A DNA stretch of 11,856 bases from Patescibacteria group bacterium (lineage in GTDB: Bacteria; Patescibacteriota; Minisyncoccia; Phycocordibacterales; EsbW-18). How positions within the stretch are numbered: the first letter of the stretch is position 1; each line of letters starts with the position of its first letter. This document shows positions 6,435-11,856 of this stretch, one piece after another. The notes below the pieces were generated by a model, which saw only the letters and a list, made by a program, of their open reading frames with translations, was not told the DNA's origin and did not search any database. The stretch covers positions 1 to 11,856 of the forward strand of contig JAUPUE010000029.1 in the NCBI GenBank assembly GCA_030917725.1, read 5' to 3'. The translations under genes and the position numbers were made by a program.

Positions 6435-6507
6435 GCCGCTTTAGCTCAGTTGGTAGAGCAACTCTTTTGTAAAGAGAAGGTCCCCAGTTCGAGTCTGGGA
6501 AGCGGCT
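6435..6507 (+). tRNA. tRNA-Thr (anticodon UGU)
   Basis: A 73-base cloverleaf. The acceptor stem GCCGCTT (6435-6441) pairs perfectly with AAGCGGC (6500-6506), with discriminator T at 6507. The D stem is GCTC/GAGC (6444-6447, 6456-6459). The anticodon loop TTTGTAA (6466-6472) gives anticodon TGT at 6468-6470, which reads ACA and probably other Thr codons. The T arm is CCCAG-TTCGAGT-CTGGG (6483-6499) with a 5-base variable loop. The 3' CCA is not encoded. The first anticodon-stem pair (27-43) is an A-A mismatch, which is mildly unusual. It is oriented divergently from nrdJ and upstream of pheS. Confidence 0.95.
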
Positions 6508-6561
6508 CACGAGAATACTAATGAAAATGTAAAGGTAGCAATCATAATGGTTGCCTTGCTA

Positions 6562-6588
6562 TTGTCGCCTTCGTTTTTCCCGTATAAT
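6562..6588 (+). promoter_or_regulatory. pheS-pheT promoter, predicted leaderless
   Basis: A perfect TATAAT (6583-6588) has a possible -35 TTGTCG (6562-6567) at a short 15-base spacing; an alternative TTGCTA (6556-6561) is 21 bases away. The chosen pheS ATG (6596) starts 8 bases after the -10, which is where transcription should begin, so the mRNA is probably leaderless. Confidence 0.6.
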
Positions 6589-6595
6589 GCCCATC

Positions 6596-7378
6596 ATGAC
6601 CGAATCGAAGGGCCACCAGCACCCCATATCGCTTGCTATCTCCGATATCATCGGCATCTTTGGTTCGATGGGGTTTGAGGTCGCCGAAGGACCCGAAGCC
6701 GAATCCGAGTACTACAATTTCGATACGCTCAACATCCCCAAGCATCACCCGGCGCGTGATATGTGGGATACCTTCTGGTTGAAATCAAAACCAACCGAAG
6801 AAGACCCCTCGACTTCGCTCGGGGCAGGCAAGAACGCAAAGCAGCTTCTCCGCACCCACACCTCACCGGTGCAGGTTCGCTACATGGAATCGCACAAGCC
6901 GCCGTTCCGCATCATCGCACCGGGCAAGGTCTATCGCTATGAGGCGACCGACGCGACACACGAAGCACAGTTCTATCAGCTCGAAGGTCTTGTTGTCGGC
7001 AAGAACATCAGCCTCGCGCACCTCAAGGGAACACTAGAGACATTTTTCTCAAAGTTTTTTGGTGCAGCGAGCACGGTGCGCATGCGCCCGAGCTATTTCC
7101 CATTCGTCGAGCCGGGTGTCGAAGTCGACGTCTCATGTTTCCGTTGCGCTGGCGAAGCGGGGAAGCAGTGTTCGGTATGCAAAGGCACCGGCTGGATTGA
7201 GATCATGGGTGCGGGGCTTGTGCACCCCAAGGTGCTTGAAGGCGCCGGTATCGACCCGCACGAATGGAGCGGGTTCGCATTTGGCGCCGGCATCGATCGT
7301 TTGCTCGTCCTTCGTCACGGTCTGCCCGACGTTCGTCTTTTGTACTCGGGTGATCTTCGCGTAACCGATCAGTTCTAA
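6596..7378 (+). CDS. pheS: Phenylalanyl-tRNA synthetase alpha subunit, lacking the N-terminal coiled coil
   Basis: Catalytic subunit of the (alpha-beta)2 enzyme that charges tRNA-Phe. Class II motifs are present: motif 1 after G-H-Q-H-P (6-10) and E-G-P-E (31-34), motif 2 around F104-R-I-I-A-P-G-K-V-Y-R114, and motif 3 as G-A-G-I-D-R (230-235) against G-M-G-M-E-R in E. coli. A Cys-rich knuckle (C181, C184, C192, C195) sits before the G-x-G-L-V-H-P strand, where E. coli has a plain loop. The protein is 260 aa against 327 in E. coli because the N-terminal tRNA-contacting coiled coil (about 80 residues) is absent. An in-frame TAA at 6545 excludes a long extension; ATG 6587 or TTG 6551 would add only 3 or 15 residues. 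Residues 66-80 are a repeat-derived insertion. pheT starts 1 base after the stop codon. Confidence 0.95.
   Translation: MTESKGHQHPISLAISDIIGIFGSMGFEVAEGPEAESEYYNFDTLNIPKHHPARDMWDTFWLKSKPTEEDPSTSLGAGKNAKQLLRTHTSPVQVRYMESHKPPFRIIAPGKVYRYEATDATHEAQFYQLEGLVVGKNISLAHLKGTLETFFSKFFGAASTVRMRPSYFPFVEPGVEVDVSCFRCAGEAGKQCSVCKGTGWIEIMGAGLVHPKVLEGAGIDPHEWSGFAFGAGIDRLLVLRHGLPDVRLLYSGDLRVTDQF
6803..6830 (+). repeat. Palindromic repeat inserted in frame in pheS
   Basis: CCCCTCGACTTCGCTCGGGG (6805-6824) folds as CCCC/GGGG plus CGA/TCG around a 2-base loop. It encodes D-P-S-T-S-L-G-A-G within an insertion of about 15 residues between the D-T-F-W and L-L-R-T-H-T-S motifs, where E. coli PheS has only a few residues. 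It resembles interspersed TTCGACT-GCTC palindromes I recall from other environmental genomes; that recollection was not verified. Confidence 0.6.
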
Positions 7379-7379
7379 T

Positions 7380-9716
7380 ATGAAGTTCTCGTACACATGG
7401 CTTCAGGAATATTTCGATACGCCGCTCCCTTCGGTCGCTGATGTGTCGCGCACCATCACGATGCACGCATTCGAGATTGATGGAACAGAGGCGCACGGAG
7501 ATGACACAATCCTCGATATCAAGGTCCTTCCGAATCGCTCACACGACTGTTTTTCATATCACGGCATTGCTCGTGAGATTGGTGCACTGCTTGATATCTC
7601 AACAAATATTCCTGACGTTCACCCAAAGACTGATGGGGGAGTATCAACTGTCGACAAACTTTCTCTTACTGTCGAGAACTCAAAGCTCGTTCCTCGGGCA
7701 CTCAAGCGCTACGTCGAAGGTGTCACTATCGGTGAATCTCCCGATTGGCTCAAAGCAAAGCTCGCCGCACATGGACAGCGCTCTATCAACAATGTCGTCG
7801 ATGCGACGAACCTCACGATGTGGGAAATAGGGCAGCCGGTGCACGCATTCGACTTCGATAAGCTTGCCGATGACAAGAAGCTCACAGTTCGACCCGCTCG
7901 CGACGGTGAGATGATTACGACGCTCGACGGCAAAGAATTCACACTCGATTCCGATGTTCTGGTCATCAGCGACAGTGAAAAAGCACTCGATATCGCAGGA
8001 GTAAAAGGGGGTTCAGTTTCTGGGGTTGATGCGAACACAACGCGCCTCGTGCTTTCGGCGTGCAACTTTGATCCAATCAACATCCGCAAGACATCCAAGA
8101 AGCTCGGATTGCGCACCGACGCATCAATCCGCTTCGAGCAGGGCATCAGCCCAGAGCTTGCTGGTATCGCTATGGAGCGTCTCTCAGCGCTCGTTGAGGA
8201 GCTTGCAGGCGGAAAGGTTGCGCGGGATGTCGTTGAGTCGTATCCGAACAAAAAGAATCTCTACGTTGTCGGTGTCTCACTTTCGGAAATCAACACGGCG
8301 CTCGGCACTACGTGTTCTGAGGAAGAGGTTGAATCATATTTCAAACGACTTGGTTTTGAATACAAATATACTCAGCCGCTGGAAAACGTCCTCGCGCTCG
8401 CGCCAACCTTCGTTGGTATTCCGTACAAACTCGGTGCGAGCGTTCTTGGTGATGCTCCAAAGCTCTTTGACTGTTCGTCATTCACCGCATACCTCTTCGG
8501 CATGTCGGGCGTCATGATCCCTCGAATGTCGGTGGATCAATACGTCTTTGGAACTCCGATTGATGCCTCAGATATCAAAGCGGGGGACTTGGTCTTTGCA
8601 AACAGCGGCAAGGAACCGATTCATCGTGAATCAAAAGAATTCATGAAGGGCACTCCCGTTCCCGAAGGTGTTGATCATGTTGGTCTCTATCTTGGGGACG
8701 GTATGGTGATTCACTCGAGCGCTTCCAATGAGAAGGGTGTTGAGATTCAGACGCTCGCAGAAAGCCCGGCGTTTCAGAATATCGTCGGCTACCGTCGCAT
8801 CATCACAAGCGATGATAAACGATTTGTTGTGACTGTCCCTGCACCACGTATCGATGTTCGCATCAAAGAAGATTTGATTGAAGAAATCGGTCGACTCAAA
8901 GGTCTCGAGGTCATCCCATCAACCCAGCTTTCTGATGATGGATTCGTCCACGCAGTTAATAAGACCGAATACTACAAGTCAGTCGTACGCCGAGCGCTCG
9001 TTGATGCTGGGTTCTCCGAGGTGTCGACATATGCATTTCAAAAGAAGGGAGAGATCGAAGTGGCCAATCCGATTGCTGACGACAAAAAATATCTTCGCGG
9101 TTCGCTTACTGACGGCGTCACTGCAGCTATCGAGATGAACAAGAAAAACAAGCCGCTTCTTGGTACCGATATGATCCGCATCTTCGAAATCGGAACTGTC
9201 TTCGCAAAAAATAGCGAGGAGCAGGAGATTGCGATTGCTGCAGAAAAGCCGGCCGAACTCGATCGTGGTTGTGCGGCAGTAGCTCAAGCGCTTGGAGTTG
9301 ATATCACATGGAAAAAGAATGGAGCTCTTGCCACTGCATCGCTTACCGATGCGATTGAAAATCTCTCCACACCAGACTCCTACGGCGATTTGCCTCGTTT
9401 GCCGAACATGACATTTGTGCCCATCTCCATCTACCCATTCATCCTCCGCGACATCGCGGTGTGGGTCGGGGGAGAAGGAGACAAGGATACCAGGATACAA
9501 GGATACAAAGATCTCGAAGATGTCATTATGAGTCATGCGGGCAAACTTCTTGCACGCTTGGACCTTTTCGATACATTCACCAAAGAGGGAAGGACATCGT
9601 ATGCATACCACATTGTCTTCCAATCAAACGAAAAAACGCTCTCCGATGTTGAGGTGAGCGAGATCATGAAGAATATTGAGGATGAGATTCGTGGAAAGGG
9701 CTGGGAGGCACGCTAA
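7380..9716 (+). CDS. pheT: Phenylalanyl-tRNA synthetase beta subunit with an internal NlpC/P60 domain
   Basis: Non-catalytic subunit of PheRS, used for tRNA binding and for editing mischarged Tyr-tRNA-Phe. Domains in order: a short N-terminal segment (1-40); the B1-type segment D-D-T-I-L-D-I-K-V-L-P-N-R (41-53) and G-I-A-R-E-I; the B3/B4 editing domain (about 100-285) with G-Q-P-V-H-A-F-D (151-158); the first half of B5 (about 290-331); an inserted NlpC/P60 domain (about 333-475); the second half of B5 (about 480-515) with V-P-x-x-R-I-D-V and D-L-I-E-E-I-G-R-L; a reduced B6/B7 core (about 525-675); and the FDX-ACB anticodon-binding domain (about 680-778). The EMAP/OB-fold tRNA-binding domain, normally about 110 residues before D-D-T-x-L, is missing. 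Without the insert the protein would be about 635 aa, against 795 in E. coli. It is co-transcribed with pheS at 1-base spacing, with no Shine-Dalgarno site. Confidence 0.95.
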   Translation: MKFSYTWLQEYFDTPLPSVADVSRTITMHAFEIDGTEAHGDDTILDIKVLPNRSHDCFSYHGIAREIGALLDISTNIPDVHPKTDGGVSTVDKLSLTVENSKLVPRALKRYVEGVTIGESPDWLKAKLAAHGQRSINNVVDATNLTMWEIGQPVHAFDFDKLADDKKLTVRPARDGEMITTLDGKEFTLDSDVLVISDSEKALDIAGVKGGSVSGVDANTTRLVLSACNFDPINIRKTSKKLGLRTDASIRFEQGISPELAGIAMERLSALVEELAGGKVARDVVESYPNKKNLYVVGVSLSEINTALGTTCSEEEVESYFKRLGFEYKYTQPLENVLALAPTFVGIPYKLGASVLGDAPKLFDCSSFTAYLFGMSGVMIPRMSVDQYVFGTPIDASDIKAGDLVFANSGKEPIHRESKEFMKGTPVPEGVDHVGLYLGDGMVIHSSASNEKGVEIQTLAESPAFQNIVGYRRIITSDDKRFVVTVPAPRIDVRIKEDLIEEIGRLKGLEVIPSTQLSDDGFVHAVNKTEYYKSVVRRALVDAGFSEVSTYAFQKKGEIEVANPIADDKKYLRGSLTDGVTAAIEMNKKNKPLLGTDMIRIFEIGTVFAKNSEEQEIAIAAEKPAELDRGCAAVAQALGVDITWKKNGALATASLTDAIENLSTPDSYGDLPRLPNMTFVPISIYPFILRDIAVWVGGEGDKDTRIQGYKDLEDVIMSHAGKLLARLDLFDTFTKEGRTSYAYHIVFQSNEKTLSDVEVSEIMKNIEDEIRGKGWEAR
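8376..8804 (+). other. NlpC/P60 cysteine-peptidase-like domain inserted in PheT B5 domain
   Basis: PheT residues 333-475 (edges approximate to about 5 residues) follow the NlpC/P60 pattern: G-I-P-Y-K-L-G (346-352), the nucleophile motif F-D-C-S-S-F with Cys365, P-R-M-S-V-D-Q (381-387), A-G-D-L-V-F (401-406), D-H-V-G-L-Y-L-G-D-G with His433, and V-I-H-S-S with His445 as third residue. So the Cys-His-His triad looks intact. Known NlpC/P60 enzymes cleave peptidoglycan stem peptides or act as amidases and acyltransferases. This copy has no signal peptide and sits in the turn between two B5 beta strands, in frame with no stop codons or decay. Its reaction is unknown. Confidence 0.9.
9483..9506 (+). 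repeat. Three tandem 8-bp repeats inside pheT
   Basis: AAGGATAC, CAGGATAC, AAGGATAC run head to tail (9483-9490, 9491-9498, 9499-9506). Three 8-bp units give 24 bases, so the frame is kept. They encode K-D-T-R-I-Q-G-Y in the FDX-ACB domain, between the first strand (R-D-I-A-V-W-V) and the helix D-L-E-D-V-I, where homologues have a shorter loop. Confidence 0.75.
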
Positions 9717-9746
9717 GCGTGCCTCACCCGCGCTGAGCGGGGGAGG
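9705..9746 (+). terminator. Two overlapping, mutually exclusive hairpins at the pheT stop codon
   Basis: Hairpin 1 pairs GAGGCACGCT (9705-9714) with AGCGTGCCTC (9716-9725) perfectly and contains the pheT TAA. Hairpin 2 pairs CCTCACCCGC (9722-9731) with GCGGGGGAGG (9737-9746) with one A-G mismatch around GCTGA. The two share CCTC, so they compete. No T-run follows, so the role may be mRNA 3' end protection or pausing rather than termination. Confidence 0.5.
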
Positions 9747-9796
9747 TCCGATAATATCCCCAAATAGGCCTAGTTTATGGACTCTAAATAGCTCTT

Positions 9797-9821
9797 GCCC
9801 CCTTTAAACCAGAGGGCTTTT
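9797..9821 (+). terminator. Probable terminator after pheT, overlapping the gyrB promoter
   Basis: GCCC (9797-9800) pairs with GGGC (9814-9817), extended by CT/AG across one C-A mismatch, and TTTT (9818-9821) follows. It is a modest hairpin. It overlaps the proposed -35 and spacer of the gyrB promoter, so termination and initiation would be packed in the same 30 bases. Confidence 0.5.
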
Positions 9822-9831
9822 CTAGTATAAT
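9803..9831 (+). promoter_or_regulatory. gyrB promoter
   Basis: A perfect TATAAT (9826-9831) has TTTAAA (9803-9808) as a possible -35 at 17-base spacing. The predicted start of transcription is near 9838, giving a leader of about 28 bases before the gyrB ATG. Confidence 0.65.
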
Positions 9832-9842
9832 AGACCCACCAA

Positions 9843-9859
9843 ACGCATAGGCGCTTTTT
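9843..9859 (+). promoter_or_regulatory. Leader mini-hairpin plus T5 before gyrB
   Basis: CGC (9844-9846) can pair with GCG (9851-9853) around ATAG, followed after one C by TTTTT (9855-9859) and CATTTC-ATG. The stem is very short, but the layout (ACGC, loop, GC-rich arm, TTTTTCA, ATG) matches the rpsB leader. There is no Shine-Dalgarno site. Confidence 0.4.
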
Positions 9860-9865
9860 CATTTC

Positions 9866-11856
9866 ATGGCATCCAAAAACGATAAAGAAAAGAAGCCATC
9901 ATCATACGGCGCTGACTCCATTCAAGTCCTCGAAGGACTCGAACCGGTGCGCAAGCGCCCGGGTATGTACATTGGTACAACAGGCCTCGACGGTCTCCAT
10001 CACCTCATCTGGGAAATCTTCGACAACTCACGTGACGAAGCGATGGGTGGTTTTGCCAACGACATCGAAGTTGTGCTTTTGCCAAACAACCGCATTCGCG
10101 TTGCCGACAACGGACGTGGTATTCCTGTCGACAAGCACAAGCAGAGCGGTGTCTCGGCGCTCGAGACCATCATGACCACACTCCACGCCGGTGGTAAGTT
10201 CGGTGGCGATGGCAGTGGCTACAAAGTCTCTGGTGGTCTCCACGGTGTCGGTGCATCTGTCGTGAACGCCCTTTCAATCTACATGCGCGTCGATGTGCAC
10301 CGTGACGGCGGTCACTATATGCAGGAATACAAGCAGGGCAAAACAAAGGCTGCTGTGAAAAAAGTTGAAAGCTCTGATTCGCAAGGTACAGCTGTTACGT
10401 TCGAAGCCGATCCAGAAATTTTCAAAGAGATTGCATTCTCATGGGATAAAATCGTGAGTCACTTGCGTCAGCAGGCATACCTCGTGCGCGGCCTTCGCAT
10501 CAGCGTTGTTGACGCTCGAGAGATGACGGGTGACTTCAAAGATGAAGGTCAGCTTTACGTGCGTGAGCTCCTTACCGACAACCCGTCGATGTCCTTCTAT
10601 TTTGAAGGAGGTTTGATGTCGCTCGTTCGTCACTACAACGAACACCAAACAGCGCTTCACCGCAGCATTTTCTATGTCGAAAAAGAACAGGACGGCGTGA
10701 TGGTCGAAGTTGCTCTTCAGTACGTCGACGACATCTCGGAACGCATCGTTGCTTTCGCAAACAACACCTACAACAGCGAGGGTGGTACGCACATCACCGG
10801 ATTCAAGACTGCGCTCACGCGTACCATCAATACATACGCCAAAAAGGCCAACGTCATTAAAGAGGCTGACGGACCATTCTCCGGCGAAGACGTTCTCGAA
10901 GGTCTCACAGCTGTCGTTTCCGTGAAGCTTCCCGAGATTCAATTCGAAGGACAGACCAAAGCAAAGCTTGGTTCAACAGAGGCACGTGGCGCTGTCGAAA
11001 CAGTCTTTGGTGAAGCGTTCGCTGAGTTTCTCGAAGAACACCCCGACGAAGGTAAGGCGATGGCAAGCAAGGTCTTGCTCGCGCTCCGCGCTCGCAAAGC
11101 AGCAAAGGCAGCAAAAGACAGCATCCTCCGCAAAGGCGCACTCGACGGTATGACACTTCCGGGCAAGCTCGCTGACTGTCAGACCAAGAGCGCCGAGGAA
11201 GCAGAGGTGTTCATCGTTGAGGGAGAATCGGCTGGTGGTACCGCAAAGGGTGGTCGTGACCGTCGCACGCAGGCAATCCTCCCGCTCCGCGGTAAGATCC
11301 TCAACGTCGAACGTGCACGTCTCGACAAGATGCTCGCATCCGAACAAATCAAGAACCTCGTCATTGCGATGGGTACTGCGATCGCTGATACCTTTGATCT
11401 CTCCAAGCTCCGCTATCACAAGATCATCATCGCAACCGACGCCGATGTCGACGGTGCGCACATTCGTACGCTTTTGTTGACGCTTTTCTACCGTCACTTC
11501 AAGCCGGTCATCGAAGGTGGATACGTTTACATTGCACAGCCGCCGCTCTACAAAATCAAAAAAGGTAAAGAGATTTTCTATTTCTATACCGAAGAAGAAA
11601 AAGAAATGTTCCTCAAGGAGGCAGGTGTTGCTCCCGAAGATATTCAAGAAGAGGGAGCTGAAGCAGAAGGTGATACTGCAAATGAGAATGAGGTAGAGGA
11701 GGAGGGAGACAAGGCAACAAAGAAACAAGTAGAAAAGAGAGGACCAAAAGTCTCCATCCAGCGATACAAGGGTCTCGGTGAGATGAACTCAGAAGAGCTC
11801 TGGGAGACGACTATGGACCCAGAACGTCGCGTCCTCAAGCAGGTTGCTGTTGGTGA
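9866..11856 (+). CDS. gyrB: DNA gyrase subunit B (3' end outside window)
   Basis: ATPase subunit of the type IIA topoisomerase that supercoils DNA; 663 codons are visible and the frame is open at the right edge. The GHKL ATPase site shows Glu50 and Asn54 in W-E-I-F-D-N-S-R-D-E-A, Asp81 in A-D-N-G-R-G-I-P, and the glycine-rich lid G-G-L-H-G-V-G-A. The transducer has Q-T-K-A-K-L-G-S. The TOPRIM domain has V-E-G-E-S-A-G-G (Glu452; the usual Asp of E-G-D is Glu454) and D525-A-D527-V-D529. R-Y-K-G-L-G-E-M-N and the D-P-E-R-R segment follow. An acidic, low-complexity stretch (about 591-627) interrupts the region just before V-S-I-Q-R-Y-K. GyrB is preferred over ParE from overall motif wording, though the two are close. 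The ATG at 9866 precedes a short Lys-rich tail before the ATPase domain. Confidence 0.93.
   Translation, partial: MASKNDKEKKPSSYGADSIQVLEGLEPVRKRPGMYIGTTGLDGLHHLIWEIFDNSRDEAMGGFANDIEVVLLPNNRIRVADNGRGIPVDKHKQSGVSALETIMTTLHAGGKFGGDGSGYKVSGGLHGVGASVVNALSIYMRVDVHRDGGHYMQEYKQGKTKAAVKKVESSDSQGTAVTFEADPEIFKEIAFSWDKIVSHLRQQAYLVRGLRISVVDAREMTGDFKDEGQLYVRELLTDNPSMSFYFEGGLMSLVRHYNEHQTALHRSIFYVEKEQDGVMVEVALQYVDDISERIVAFANNTYNSEGGTHITGFKTALTRTINTYAKKANVIKEADGPFSGEDVLEGLTAVVSVKLPEIQFEGQTKAKLGSTEARGAVETVFGEAFAEFLEEHPDEGKAMASKVLLALRARKAAKAAKDSILRKGALDGMTLPGKLADCQTKSAEEAEVFIVEGESAGGTAKGGRDRRTQAILPLRGKILNVERARLDKMLASEQIKNLVIAMGTAIADTFDLSKLRYHKIIIATDADVDGAHIRTLLLTLFYRHFKPVIEGGYVYIAQPPLYKIKKGKEIFYFYTEEEKEMFLKEAGVAPEDIQEEGAEAEGDTANENEVEEEGDKATKKQVEKRGPKVSIQRYKGLGEMNSEELWETTMDPERRVLKQVAVG

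Noticed and set aside
6536..6561. TAGCAA/TTGCTA hairpin between tRNA-Thr and pheS as a terminator or pheST attenuator
   Set aside because: Six base pairs, AT-rich, no T-run and no leader peptide; chance is a sufficient explanation.
8376..8804. Intein in PheT
   Set aside because: There is no Cys/Ser-type splice start, no terminal His-Asn and no intein blocks; the insert instead matches NlpC/P60 motifs throughout.
10973..11728. 251-codon minus-strand open frame opposite gyrB
   Set aside because: Antisense shadow of gyrB; the plus frame has intact ATPase and TOPRIM motifs.
1..11856. CRISPR array, transposase or integrase genes, or prophage
   Set aside because: No regularly spaced direct repeats and no recombinase or phage protein motifs in any frame examined.

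Overview
The window looks like a chromosome segment from a Candidate Phyla Radiation (Patescibacteria, Parcubacteria-like) bacterium. The assignment rests on several traits read from the sequence. Housekeeping proteins are shortened: RF1 is 316 aa, EF-Ts is 154 aa, PheS is 260 aa, and PheT lacks its EMAP/OB-fold tRNA-binding domain. Shine-Dalgarno sites are almost absent, 5' leaders are very short or missing, and short repeats lie inside essential genes. The ribonucleotide reductase is the B12-dependent type. The phylum is an inference; no 16S gene is present.

Layout, left to right. (1) The 3' end of rpmE (L31) with its terminator, then a 140-bp composite inverted repeat, then prfA (RF1). (2) An AT-rich, probably acquired low-molecular-weight phosphatase-like gene whose 3' end runs into the rpsB promoter. 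(3) rpsB, tsf and a small membrane protein gene of unknown function, closed by a strong hairpin shared with a convergent gene. (4) nrdJ on the minus strand, the only gene here with a full Shine-Dalgarno site. (5) A divergent tRNA-Thr(UGU) gene. (6) pheS-pheT, probably read from a leaderless transcript. (7) gyrB, running off the right edge.

Most of the window serves translation: two ribosomal proteins, a release factor, an elongation factor, one tRNA and a tRNA synthetase. nrdJ and gyrB add DNA precursor supply and topology. Eight of the ten protein genes are on the plus strand or belong to short plus-strand operons with tight spacing; all nine stop codons seen are TAA or TAG.

The most striking feature is in pheT. 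A complete NlpC/P60 cysteine-peptidase-like domain (about residues 333-475, with Cys365, His433 and His445 in place) is inserted in frame inside the B5 domain of the phenylalanyl-tRNA synthetase beta subunit. In the same enzyme the PheS N-terminal coiled coil and the PheT OB-fold, both tRNA-binding elements in other bacteria, are missing. Second-tier observations are a shared hairpin-plus-U5 leader just before the rpsB and gyrB start codons, and two short repeats absorbed as peptide insertions in pheS and pheT.
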